Shown here piece after piece: positions 1-8,398 of a DNA stretch of 64,000 nucleotides (position 1 is the stretch's first letter; each line of letters begins with the position of its first letter). The stretch spans positions 186,001-250,000 of the forward strand of contig CAUAFT010000002.1 of the NCBI GenBank assembly GCA_958428365.1, in the 5' to 3' direction. The stretch is from an uncultured Lachnospiraceae bacterium. GTDB taxonomy: Bacteria; Bacillota; Clostridia; Lachnospirales; Lachnospiraceae. Made by a program: the position numbers and the translations under genes. The notes beneath the pieces were generated by a model. It was not told the DNA's origin. It made no database searches and was given only the letters and a program-made list of their open reading frames with translations.

Positions 1-130
1 AATAATCTCTTAAAAAAGAGCTTTCCAGAAACAATTTTGGTCCGTTACTCCCAAAACTTTTTTCTAAAAAGCCCTCTATTTTTCTCTCCTTTATTGAATT
101 GTGTCCAAATTGTTTCTCATTATCTGGTAA

Positions 131-934
131 TCAGATCCCCTCTTTTTTCCCATGCGTCATCTTCCCGAATACCATAATACTGATTCCCACAAACACCATG
201 AGCAGCGCCACCGTCACACAGACCTGTGCGCTCACCGACGCATCCATCCACGCGATCCAGTCCGTCTCCGTCCGTATCACGGAAATCGTATTCGCCGCCA
301 TATGCGCCAGAACAGCCCCATAGAGATGCTTCGTCCTCTCGGCACAGAGTGCAAGAAAGATCCCCAGGATCCCCGCATAGACAAACTGAACGATATTCAT
401 GTGCATCATGCCAAAGATCACCGCAGAGATCAGCACTGCCCAGAAGATCCCCAGCCACTCCCGAAGTCTCTGATACACCAGCCCCCGAAAGACGTATTCT
501 TCCAGGATCGGCACAAAAATACAGGGACCTAAGATCTCAAACAGGATACTTCCCCCAAAAAACGCCTCCGAGGCCTCCTTATAATTGGAAGAATGCTCCA
601 TAAGCGGCGTCCAGGCGATCAGATTATTGAGGACGATGGCAGCGCAGACTGCCATAAGTACAATGCCCGCCAGGACCAACACCTCCGACTTCATATCCTC
701 AAATGTCTTTTTCCATCCATCCTGCCCCTCTCCCCGGCGCAGACGGTCATTCCGGTACACCTGATAGATAAACGGAAAAGTAATCAGGGTAGCCAGCACC
801 TTGATAAATCCATAGCTCTCCTTTGTATAAGGAACCACCAGCGTCACCACAAAGACCGCCACATTTGTTAAGACATAATAAAGCCCCACCGGATAGACGA
901 TATCCCAGGCTCTATACAATTTGATATCCTTCAA
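131..934 (-). CDS. CPBP family intramembrane metalloprotease
   Basis: A 267-residue multi-pass membrane protein. Hydrophobic segments fill most of the chain, and the CPBP (Abi/Rce1-like) motifs are visible in the second half: the glutamate pair and arginine in LEEYVFRGLVY, a histidine in FGMMHMN and a later histidine in HMAAN, which in this family line the metal site in the membrane. Members cleave or process membrane or prenylated substrates, or act in bacteriocin self-immunity; the substrate here is unknown. It is the last gene of the long leftward operon and its start overlaps the end of the HAD phosphatase gene by 23 bases, which indicates translational coupling. Family assignment is firm, biological role open. 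Confidence 0.85.
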   Translation of the reverse strand: MKDIKLYRAWDIVYPVGLYYVLTNVAVFVVTLVVPYTKESYGFIKVLATLITFPFIYQVYRNDRLRRGEGQDGWKKTFEDMKSEVLVLAGIVLMAVCAAIVLNNLIAWTPLMEHSSNYKEASEAFFGGSILFEILGPCIFVPILEEYVFRGLVYQRLREWLGIFWAVLISAVIFGMMHMNIVQFVYAGILGIFLALCAERTKHLYGAVLAHMAANTISVIRTETDWIAWMDASVSAQVCVTVALLMVFVGISIMVFGKMTHGKKEGI

Positions 935-1568
935 TGCTCTTCACCACTTCCTCTAAATCTTTGCAGATACAGACTGCTCCCGCCTCTTTCAGATCCGCCG
1001 TCTCCCCAAATCCATAACTGACGGCAATGCAGTCCATTCCGGCATTTTTCGCGCCCTTTACATCATAGATGGTATCTCCGATCAGAATACAGTCCTTCGG
1101 GCTTTCTATATCCATACGCCGAAATACCTCCTCTAATACCTCTTCCTTCGTACTGATTTTTCCATCCAGAGTGGCTCCCACCACCTCGTCAAAATAAGCC
1201 AGCAATCCATATTTTTCCAATATTCTGCGGCAGGCCTCCTCCGGTTTTGAGGACGCCAGCGCCAGCGGATAACCTCTGTCCTTTAAAAACCTCAGAGCTT
1301 CCTCTACTCCGGGATACAGTTCATTTTCAAAGATTCCCTCCACGTCAAACCGCTCCCTGTATTTTTTTACCAAAAATTCCGCTGTCTCATCGTCGAACTG
1401 ATACCGTCTTTGAAAAGAATCTTTTAGCGGAGGACCGATAAAGTCCCGCAGCTCGTTTCGATCTTGCACCTCGATCCCCTGGGTTTTTAAGGCATACTGT
1501 ACGCATTTTGTGATTCCGGGAAAGGAATCTATGATCGTCCCGTCCAGATCAAATAGTACCGTTATCAT
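912..1568 (-). CDS. HAD-superfamily hydrolase, phosphoglycolate phosphatase-like
   Basis: A 218-residue cytoplasmic phosphatase of the haloacid dehalogenase superfamily. Motif I is FDLDGTIID at residues 6-14, with the nucleophilic Asp at the first D and the acid-base Asp two residues on. The cap domain follows, motif II is the serine in ALASSKPEE, and motif III/IV is in CILIGDTIYDVKGAKNAG near residue 165, which binds magnesium. The arrangement is that of the Gph/PpaX/YjjG-like subgroup acting on small phosphorylated metabolites; the true substrate cannot be read from sequence. The start overlaps the upstream histidine kinase gene by 20 bases and the stop overlaps the CPBP gene, so all three are co-translated. 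Confidence 0.88.
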   Translation of the reverse strand: MITVLFDLDGTIIDSFPGITKCVQYALKTQGIEVQDRNELRDFIGPPLKDSFQRRYQFDDETAEFLVKKYRERFDVEGIFENELYPGVEEALRFLKDRGYPLALASSKPEEACRRILEKYGLLAYFDEVVGATLDGKISTKEEVLEEVFRRMDIESPKDCILIGDTIYDVKGAKNAGMDCIAVSYGFGETADLKEAGAVCICKDLEEVVKSIEGYQIV

Positions 1569-4221
1569 TCTTCAGAACCTCCTCTAATATTTCCAGAGCT
1601 TTGTCATATTCCAGCCACTCCGTATACTGCAGCGCCTTCTGCAAATCTGGATCCTTCACTCCATCTGACATCGCCTTTTCCAGCCATTCCACTGCCTCCA
1701 CCGGCTCATATTCCAAAAGCGCCATTCTGGCATGGAGCAGCCGTTCTCTCTTAGAAGAAATGTTCCTTCCATCCTCTCTTTTTGCCTGATCCCGTTCTGA
1801 GATCCTCCGTTCCATCTCCTCTAAAACCTTCCGGTAGCACTCCAGCAATTCCCGGATATGTAATTCGATCCAGGTCGCATCGCCCTCTTTTGCCGCCAGT
1901 TCATGCTCTCTTGCCATCTCAGAAAGTCCCATGGCTCCGATCCCCGCCATACTGCTCTTTAAGGCATGTACCTCTATACGGTAATGCTCCAGATCGCCCC
2001 TGTCAAAATATTCCCAAAGCTGTGCCAGCTTCTTCTCTCCCTCCCGAACAGCCACCTTTAAAATATTGAGATAGGGTTTTTCCTGATTTCCCACCGCCTC
2101 CATGCCGCGGGCAAAATCAATATATCCTCCAACGGTTCCTTCCCTTATGGCAGGAAGCTCTCCTGCCCCGGCTTCTGTCTTATCCTCCTGTTCTCCCTCT
2201 AGGATCTTTTCCTTCGGAATCCATCTGCATAAGATCTGCTCCAGCTGCGCCAACTCCACCGGTTTTGGAAGAAAATCATCCATACCCTGATCCAGAAATA
2301 TCTTCTCGGCGCCCTTCATGGCGTTTGCCGTCAAGGCGACAATGATCTGGTGACCGCCCTGTCGTTCCTCCTTGTCACGGATGATCTTTGTAGTCTCAAC
2401 TCCGTCCAGATGAGGCATCATGTGATCCATAAAAATAATATCATATGCGTTCTTCATCTCCAGCGAACGGATACAGTCGTAACCGCTGGAAACTATAGTC
2501 ACATCAATATGATATAAAAGCAGCATCTCCTCCACAACTTTCAGGTTTACAAAATTATCATCCACCACCAGGACCCTGGCTGTGGGAGCGGAAAAATGAA
2601 CTCTTCCCGTCTCCCGCCGCTTTGTTCCAGGCTCCTCATCCCGCAGCACGGCCGCCACGGACATGATACTGACCGGTCTTCGCAGGATGACTGCCCCCTC
2701 CTGTCCATTCATTCCGATCTGATCCTGGATGCCCGCCATCGCTACAAAACGGATATGCTTTGCCTTTTCCTGAAATCTCTTTAATCTCTCATCCCTCTTT
2801 AAAAAATCATAGAAAAAGACCGTATCCTCCCGATCCTCCACTTCCTCCTCCAGATTGGAAAGGCTGCGGATGATCCACGGCTCCATCCCCAACCCTCTGA
2901 CGATCTCCTGAAAATTCTTCCGATACTGCATATTCGGCTCATAGAGACAGATCCTGCGTCGCTCCTGCTGATCCCATTCCACAAAGGGCTCCTGCCTTAA
3001 GATCTCCTGTAAGATCGTGATGGTCACCGTAGTACCCGAACCGTACTCGCTCTCCATCTGGATCGTTCCCTGCATCTGCTCCGCCAGTTTTTTCGTGATG
3101 GCAAGCCCCAGTCCCGTTCCCTCCAGATTCCGGTTTCTCCTGATATCTGCCTGGGCAAAAGCGTCAAAGAGTCCCCCCATCTCTTCCTTGCGAATACCGA
3201 TCCCCGTATCCTTGATCCGAAAGATCAGACGACATTTTTGTCCCCTTGCCTTCTCCCAGGAGACCTCCAGCTCGATACTCCCCTTTTCCGTGAATTTTAC
3301 CGCATTGGTAAGGATATTCAAAAGCATCTGCCGGATACGCCCGTCATCGCCGTTCATCAACGCCGGAATGGACGGATCCATCTGAATCAAAAACACCACC
3401 TCTTTTCCAATCAGTCTGGTGGCGATCAGGTTCTGCATATCATAGATCACGGAACCGATATTATAGGGACCCTCGGACAGTTCCAGCTTTCCCGCGTCAA
3501 TCTTGGAAAAATCCAGAAGATCGTTGATAATCTCCAACAGATTGTCCGAAGCATTGCGGATGGTACTCACATATTCTCTCTGGGTGGAGGAAAGATTCCC
3601 CTGCATCAAAAGCTCGCTCATTCCCGTGATGGCGTTCATCGGGGTGCGGATCTCATGACTCATATTTGCCAGAAAAGTACTCTTACTGCGGCTCGCAGCC
3701 ACCGCCTCTCTGGTGATCTCGTCCAGATCTTCCCGGTAGTTCTGATAATATTTCACCAGCCAAAGCAGGGACTGTAAAATAAACAGATAGACGATCGTGT
3801 ACATATAGTACCGCACCAGCATAAGATGCGGCGGCACAAGCTCCGGATGTACGATGGGAAATAAGATAATGACAAAGAGGGTGGCGATCTCATAAGCGAT
3901 CAGAAACCCCTTGTCCACGAACATCGCCGCCATAATGGAAGCGCAGGCAAAAACCACCAGGGGATGGATCAGATTCTCCGTATCCACGGAGATCAGATAG
4001 GTACAGAGGATCGCCGCCGCAAAGGTATAACAGATAACGAACCTTTCACGTTTCAAAAACAAAAACAGTAACAGGGAAGAGCCCCAGAACAGCAGGGCAT
4101 AGATTGCAATGTGAGCCACCACCAGTCCCGGATAGACTGCCAGACCATAAAAAATATGCAGCAACAGCAAAATTCCAAACTCGATCAAACAGAGACGTTC
4201 TGTTTTTTTGTAGCCCAGCAA
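1549..4221 (-). CDS. Hybrid sensor histidine kinase with receiver and Hpt domains
   Basis: An 890-residue membrane sensor. Residues 1-158 form about six transmembrane helices with no extracytoplasmic sensor domain, so the signal is probably sensed in or near the membrane. The dimerization domain carries the phosphoacceptor His189 in MSHEIRTPMN, followed by the ATPase domain (N box LNILTNAVKF; G boxes DTGIGI and GTGLGL). A stretch near 410-520 has the size of a receiver but no clear phosphoacceptor Asp. A true receiver follows (VLVVDDN, then the acceptor in IIFMDHMMP), and a C-terminal Hpt domain has its histidine in EVHALKSS. This is a His-Asp-His phosphorelay with no DNA-binding output, so a separate response regulator is expected elsewhere. 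It starts with TTG behind a strong AAAGGAGG site; no ATG fits as well. Confidence 0.9.
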   Translation of the reverse strand: MLGYKKTERLCLIEFGILLLLHIFYGLAVYPGLVVAHIAIYALLFWGSSLLLFLFLKRERFVICYTFAAAILCTYLISVDTENLIHPLVVFACASIMAAMFVDKGFLIAYEIATLFVIILFPIVHPELVPPHLMLVRYYMYTIVYLFILQSLLWLVKYYQNYREDLDEITREAVAASRSKSTFLANMSHEIRTPMNAITGMSELLMQGNLSSTQREYVSTIRNASDNLLEIINDLLDFSKIDAGKLELSEGPYNIGSVIYDMQNLIATRLIGKEVVFLIQMDPSIPALMNGDDGRIRQMLLNILTNAVKFTEKGSIELEVSWEKARGQKCRLIFRIKDTGIGIRKEEMGGLFDAFAQADIRRNRNLEGTGLGLAITKKLAEQMQGTIQMESEYGSGTTVTITILQEILRQEPFVEWDQQERRRICLYEPNMQYRKNFQEIVRGLGMEPWIIRSLSNLEEEVEDREDTVFFYDFLKRDERLKRFQEKAKHIRFVAMAGIQDQIGMNGQEGAVILRRPVSIMSVAAVLRDEEPGTKRRETGRVHFSAPTARVLVVDDNFVNLKVVEEMLLLYHIDVTIVSSGYDCIRSLEMKNAYDIIFMDHMMPHLDGVETTKIIRDKEERQGGHQIIVALTANAMKGAEKIFLDQGMDDFLPKPVELAQLEQILCRWIPKEKILEGEQEDKTEAGAGELPAIREGTVGGYIDFARGMEAVGNQEKPYLNILKVAVREGEKKLAQLWEYFDRGDLEHYRIEVHALKSSMAGIGAMGLSEMAREHELAAKEGDATWIELHIRELLECYRKVLEEMERRISERDQAKREDGRNISSKRERLLHARMALLEYEPVEAVEWLEKAMSDGVKDPDLQKALQYTEWLEYDKALEILEEVLKNDNGTI

Positions 4222-4239
4222 TGTCCTTCCTCCTTTGTT

Positions 4240-5061
4240 CTACGGCTGTCCTTCCAGCTCCTGCAGCATTTGCAGCACAGTCTTTCCAAAAACCGGATGT
4301 CTTACATTTGGCGCAATCTCCGCCAATGGCTTCAACACAAAGTAACGGTTCTGCATATCCACATGGGGAATCACCAGATCCTCGGTCTCGATCAGTTCCC
4401 GGTCATAAAATAAAATATCCAGATCCAGCGTTCTCGGACCCCAGCGAAGGATCCGCTCCCGCCCCGCCTCTTTTTCGATTCGATGCAGCTGTTCTAAAAG
4501 CTCTTTCGGGGTAAAAAGCGTGTCCATCTGCAGACATCCATTCAAAAAATCTTCCTGCTCCACATTTCCGTAGGGTTTTGTCACCAGCAGTTCAGACACC
4601 CGGTTCACCCGGCACTCCGGCATTTCTTCCAACGACCGGATCGCCTGTCTTACATAGGCTTCCCTGTCTCCCATATTAGAACCCATGGAGAGACAGACCC
4701 TATGCCAGCCCCTGTCCACTTCCACCGAAACGGATTCCAAAGGCAGCCCGATGGGCGCCCAGGGCTTTTTGATCTCCAACAGAACTCTGTTCAGACGGGG
4801 AATCTCCAAAAGCAGAGCCATGGCGAGCTGTTCCGCCGCCGATTCAATGAGCTGATAGGTATTATTCTGCATAAAATCCGTAATAAATTTACTGACCTCG
4901 CCGTAATGGATGGACTTTTTCAGATCATCCGTAAGTCCCGCTTCCCTTGTCTCCGTAAATAAAACCGCATTTACCAGAAATTTCTGTCCTAACTTTGTCT
5001 CCTCCGGAAATACGCCGTGATTGGCAAATACCTCCAGATTTTTTATCTTGATCTTATCCAT
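4240..5061 (-). CDS. folBK: Fused dihydroneopterin aldolase / HPPK (FolB-FolK)
   Basis: A 273-residue bifunctional folate enzyme. Residues 1 to about 117 match FolB (IKNLEVFANHGVFPEE start; conserved Glu and Lys of the aldolase site in the LLEIKKPWAP stretch), which converts dihydroneopterin to 6-hydroxymethyl-dihydropterin. Residues from about 121 match FolK (SMGSNMGDRE; the RWGPRTLDLDILFYD signature that binds ATP and magnesium), which pyrophosphorylates that product for FolP. Such fusions are common in Clostridia. The gene lies eight bases after folP and 18 bases before the histidine kinase gene, inside the folate operon. Both active sites look complete. Confidence 0.95.
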   Translation of the reverse strand: MDKIKIKNLEVFANHGVFPEETKLGQKFLVNAVLFTETREAGLTDDLKKSIHYGEVSKFITDFMQNNTYQLIESAAEQLAMALLLEIPRLNRVLLEIKKPWAPIGLPLESVSVEVDRGWHRVCLSMGSNMGDREAYVRQAIRSLEEMPECRVNRVSELLVTKPYGNVEQEDFLNGCLQMDTLFTPKELLEQLHRIEKEAGRERILRWGPRTLDLDILFYDRELIETEDLVIPHVDMQNRYFVLKPLAEIAPNVRHPVFGKTVLQMLQELEGQP

Positions 5062-5069
5062 AACAAATC

Positions 5070-5906
5070 CTACAAATCTTTTCTTCCAAGCACTGCCTCG
5101 GTCATCAGAATGGCTCGCTTATTTTCCTTCACATCATGAACCCGCACAAAGGCTGCTCCGCTCATCACGCCCATAACTGTGGTTGCCAGCGTCCCTTCCA
5201 TCCTCTGGTCGGCGGGCAGATCCAGACTCAGTCCGATGACAGACTTGCGACTGGTACCAAGAAGCACCGGATATCCCATCTCCACCAGATCCTCCAGGCG
5301 ATGTATCGCTTCCAGGTTGTTATCATAAGTCTTTCCAAAACCAACGCCCGGATCCAGAATGATCCGTTTGTTTTTAATGCCCGCTTCCTTGGCAATATGG
5401 ATCGTCTCTTTTAAGTCCTCTTTCATCTCTTTCATGAAATTTTTATAATCCGCCATCTTACGGTTGTGCATGAGACAACATGGCAGCTTCGCTTCTGCAA
5501 TCAGATCCGCCATTTTTTCATCGTACTTTAAGCCCCAGATATCATTGATCAGATCCGCGCCTGCTTTGATATTCGCCTTTGCCACTTCGCTCTTATAGGT
5601 ATCGATGGATACCGGGATATCGAACCGCTTCTTCAGCGCTTCCACCACGGGAACCGTCCGCTGGATCTCCTCCTCGTCCGATATCATGGTATAACCTGGT
5701 CTTGTGGACTCTCCGCCCACGTCAATGAGATCGGCTCCATCTGTGATCATCTCCTCCGCATGAAACAGCGCCTGATCCAACTGGTCATACTTTCCTCCGT
5801 CGGAAAAGGAATCCGGCGTCACGTTCAAAATTCCCATCACATAGGTGTGGTTTTTCACATCAAATTCCCGATTTCCTATGATCATCTTCTCAATCTTCTT
5901 TTTCAT
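5070..5906 (-). CDS. folP: Dihydropteroate synthase
   Basis: A 278-residue TIM-barrel enzyme that condenses 6-hydroxymethyl-dihydropterin diphosphate with p-aminobenzoate to give dihydropteroate, the target of sulfonamides. Diagnostic motifs are MGILNVTPDSFSDGG near residue 24, DVGGESTRPG near 62, SIDTYK, and ILDPGVGFGKT with the later GTSRKS phosphate/sulfa-binding loop. An AGGAGG site sits seven bases before the ATG. It is preceded by the HD-domain gene and followed closely by folBK, so the three steps from dihydroneopterin to dihydropteroate are encoded together. Length is normal and no active-site residue appears lost. Confidence 0.97.
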   Translation of the reverse strand: MKKKIEKMIIGNREFDVKNHTYVMGILNVTPDSFSDGGKYDQLDQALFHAEEMITDGADLIDVGGESTRPGYTMISDEEEIQRTVPVVEALKKRFDIPVSIDTYKSEVAKANIKAGADLINDIWGLKYDEKMADLIAEAKLPCCLMHNRKMADYKNFMKEMKEDLKETIHIAKEAGIKNKRIILDPGVGFGKTYDNNLEAIHRLEDLVEMGYPVLLGTSRKSVIGLSLDLPADQRMEGTLATTVMGVMSGAAFVRVHDVKENKRAILMTEAVLGRKDL

Positions 5907-5950
5907 GGCATCCTCCTGCTTGTGCTCTCTTCCATCCAGCTTATTTTCAT

Positions 5951-6538
5951 CTAATATCTCAACGGTCGGTTTTTCTCATCCTCGCTCCACTTACACGCCT
6001 CATATGCCTGACAGTAACTGCAATTTCTGGAGGATTTATCCGCCTCTGCCAGAAGCGCCGCCAGCTTCCCGCCCGGATCCGCTGTCCTGTTCACACTCGT
6101 TCTGTCTCCATCCGCTGTCCTGTTCATGCTCGTTCTGGCTCCATCCGCTGCCCGGTTCACGCTCGCTCTGGCTCCATCCTCCGTTCGGTTCCGGGTTCTG
6201 TGTTCCCCAATGGCTCTTAGGATCTCTTTTTGCTGCGTCTTTGGTGCTCCCAGCTTCCTCAGAAAATACTCTGCCCGCTTTTTCCCCGCTTCATGGTGAG
6301 GGATCCCACGCTCATATTCGTCCACTCTGCCCAGATCGTGGAGCAGAGCCGCCAGATAGATCTCTTCTTTTTCCAGTCCCAGCTTCTCCTCCAGATTCTC
6401 TATCCAGGCGATCCTTGCCACGGCCAAAAGATGTTCGATCCCATGATGACAGAAAATCCGATCCTGTTCCAGCTTCTCTAACTTTTTTATGCTTTGCCTG
6501 TACTCTTCGTCCGCTAAAAGCCTGTGTACTCTCTCCAT
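5951..6538 (-). CDS. HD-domain phosphohydrolase in folate operon, with tandem-repeat insert
   Basis: A 195-residue protein with an HD metal-dependent phosphohydrolase fold: His in FCHHGIEHLLAVA, the HD pair in ALLHDLGR, and HHEAGKKRA. The C terminus holds four cysteines-and-acid residues in ADKSSRNCSYCQAYEACKW, which could bind metal. The ATG overlaps the folE stop (TAATG), so it is translationally coupled to GTP cyclohydrolase. This position suggests that it removes phosphates from dihydroneopterin triphosphate, the step between FolE and FolB that often lacks a known enzyme; that is inference from context. Between the HD domain and the cysteine tail sits an 11-residue repeat, present about three times, encoded by a 33-bp DNA repeat and unlikely to be part of the fold. 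Confidence 0.85.
   Translation of the reverse strand: MERVHRLLADEEYRQSIKKLEKLEQDRIFCHHGIEHLLAVARIAWIENLEEKLGLEKEEIYLAALLHDLGRVDEYERGIPHHEAGKKRAEYFLRKLGAPKTQQKEILRAIGEHRTRNRTEDGARASVNRAADGARTSMNRTADGDRTSVNRTADPGGKLAALLAEADKSSRNCSYCQAYEACKWSEDEKNRPLRY
6077..6175 (-). repeat. Three 33-bp in-frame tandem repeats inside the HD gene
   Basis: Units begin at 6077, 6110 and 6143 and a partial fourth at 6176; each is 33 bp with a handful of differences. They encode an 11-residue unit of the type DG-R-SVNRTA. Being a multiple of three, copy-number change by slippage would keep the reading frame. Confidence 0.9.
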
Positions 6539-7089
6539 TATTTTACCATTGCAAAAAACTTATTCTGCAGATCCAGGTCGTCCTCAAAAACACCTCTGGT
6601 CACATAGGTGACGGTCTTGCTTCCGGGCTTTTTGATCCCCCGCATGGTCATGCACATATGCTCCGCTTCCATCATCACCATGGCTCCCTTCGGCTGTAAA
6701 TGTTCCATCAAAGCGTCGGCGATCTGCGCCGTGAGCTGCTCCTGGATCTGGGGTCTTTTGGCATAAATCTCCACCGTTCTTGCCAGCTTGCTCAGTCCCA
6801 CCACTTTTCCGTCAGGGATGTATGCCACATGGGCTTTTCCATAAAAAGGGAGCAGATGATGCTCACAGGTGGAATAAAAGACAATGTCCTTTTCCAATAC
6901 CATGGCATTGCTGTCGGCATGGAAGGTCTTAGAAAGGGGATCCTTCGCATCCAGACCAAGCCCCCCGTAAATCTCCTCGTACATTCTCGCAATGCGTTCC
7001 GGGGTCTCGGCAAGTCCCTCTCTTGAAACATCCTCTCCAATTCCCTCCAAAATCAGACGCACGCCCTCTTTTATCTTCTTCTCATCCAT
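6538..7089 (-). CDS. folE: GTP cyclohydrolase I
   Basis: A 183-residue enzyme that opens GTP to dihydroneopterin triphosphate, the first committed step of folate synthesis. Family motifs are visible: TPERIARMYEEI, the zinc ligands in FYSTCEHHLLPFYGKAHVAY (Cys and His) with the second cysteine in EAEHMCMTMRGIKKPG, and the C-terminal TRGVFEDD. The ATG at 7089 is preferred over an upstream in-frame codon because it has an AGGTGG site five bases away and gives the usual length. It overlaps the folC stop by eight bases and its own stop overlaps the HD gene start. Confidence 0.96.
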   Translation of the reverse strand: MDEKKIKEGVRLILEGIGEDVSREGLAETPERIARMYEEIYGGLGLDAKDPLSKTFHADSNAMVLEKDIVFYSTCEHHLLPFYGKAHVAYIPDGKVVGLSKLARTVEIYAKRPQIQEQLTAQIADALMEHLQPKGAMVMMEAEHMCMTMRGIKKPGSKTVTYVTRGVFEDDLDLQNKFFAMVK

Positions 7090-8398
7090 TTGTTCCACCT
7101 GTGCTTTCCACTTTCTCAATCTTTGCCAGAGCTCTTTTGACCTCTCCTAAATAAGACAGGGAGCCGAATGCCACGATCACATCCTCTGATCCGGCATTTG
7201 CAAGGGCTTCTTTTACAGCGTCGGCGATCACCGGCATGTAGGTCACATCCTTCGCATACCGCCCGACCTCCTCTGCAAGAATCCCGCCGTCCAGCGCCCT
7301 TGGATTCTCCGGCGTTACGGTGTAGACCTTCTTAGCTCTTCTAAGAAGCTCTCCTGTCATCTCCGTATATTCTTTATCTGCAAGTACCCCTATTATATAT
7401 ATTATTTTTCTGTTTGTAAAATCCTTTTCTATGGTTTCCCTAAGGCGCGCCGCTGCCGCCGGGTTGTGCGCGCCGTCAATTAAAAACAGCGGCTTCTTCT
7501 TCAGCACCTCAAAACGCCCCTGCCATCTCGCCTCTGAGATTCCATTTCGGACATTTTCCGCTCCGATATGAAAACCGGATCTCTCCAACAGCTCCAGAAC
7601 CGCCAGCGCCAGCGCCAGATTCTCCCTCTGATAGCTGCCGGAGAGTCCGGTGGAGACCCTGCCATAGAAGGGATGCTCCATCACCAGCTTATCCAGAGAC
7701 ATCTGTATCACATCGCAGGCAGAAGCATCCGCAAACAGGCAGCGTGACTGCTGCTCCTTTGCCCTTTTGGCAATCACCTGATCCACCTGGGGATCCTGCT
7801 TCAATGCGATCACGGGACAGCCCTTTTTAATGATCCCCGCCTTGGTCTGCGCAATCTCACACAGGGTATCGCCAAGAAACTGCATATGGTCGTAATCAAT
7901 GGAGGTCAGTACACTGCAAAGGGGATGGGTAATGAGATTCGTGGCGTCCTCCGCTCCTCCCATGCCCACCTCCAACAGCACCAGATCACAGTTTTTTTCA
8001 TAGAAATATAAAAATGCCGCGGCTGTCTCCACCTCAAAGACCGTGGGATGGGGATTCCCCATCGAAACCAGATTCTCACAGGCTTCTCTTACACGCTGCA
8101 TGATCCGGGCATAGTCCTCCGGGGAGATCATCTCCTCCCCGATAAGAAAGACCTCTCTTCGCTCAAAGACTGCCGGGGAGTTAAAGCGTCCCACCCGGTA
8201 GCCGCTCTTCCTGAGGGCTGCGGATAAAAAGGCGCAGACGGATCCCTTTCCGTTGGTGCCTGCCACATGGATGATCTTCAGTTCCTCCTGGACGTCCTCT
8301 AATTCGTGCATGAGGTTACGGATACTGTCCAGTCCAAGGATGCTGCCATATTTTTTTGTGCTGTCTGCAAAAGCAACTGCCTGCTCATAGGTCATCAT
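7082..8398 (-). CDS. folC: Folylpolyglutamate synthase / dihydrofolate synthase
   Basis: A 438-residue Mur-ligase-like enzyme that adds glutamate to dihydropteroate or to tetrahydrofolates. The ATP loop VAGTNGKGSVCAFL lies near residue 44, the GMGGAEDATN segment and the carbamylated-lysine region (QTKAGIIKKG) follow, and IDGAHNPAA is in the C-terminal domain. The start codon overlaps the stop of the topoisomerase A gene by four bases, tying folate synthesis to that transcript. Whether it has one or both activities cannot be decided from sequence. Confidence 0.95.
   Translation of the reverse strand: MMTYEQAVAFADSTKKYGSILGLDSIRNLMHELEDVQEELKIIHVAGTNGKGSVCAFLSAALRKSGYRVGRFNSPAVFERREVFLIGEEMISPEDYARIMQRVREACENLVSMGNPHPTVFEVETAAAFLYFYEKNCDLVLLEVGMGGAEDATNLITHPLCSVLTSIDYDHMQFLGDTLCEIAQTKAGIIKKGCPVIALKQDPQVDQVIAKRAKEQQSRCLFADASACDVIQMSLDKLVMEHPFYGRVSTGLSGSYQRENLALALAVLELLERSGFHIGAENVRNGISEARWQGRFEVLKKKPLFLIDGAHNPAAAARLRETIEKDFTNRKIIYIIGVLADKEYTEMTGELLRRAKKVYTVTPENPRALDGGILAEEVGRYAKDVTYMPVIADAVKEALANAGSEDVIVAFGSLSYLGEVKRALAKIEKVESTGGTNG

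Noticed and set aside
6077..6175. CRISPR-like array
   Set aside because: The 33-bp units are directly adjacent with no spacers and lie in frame in a gene.
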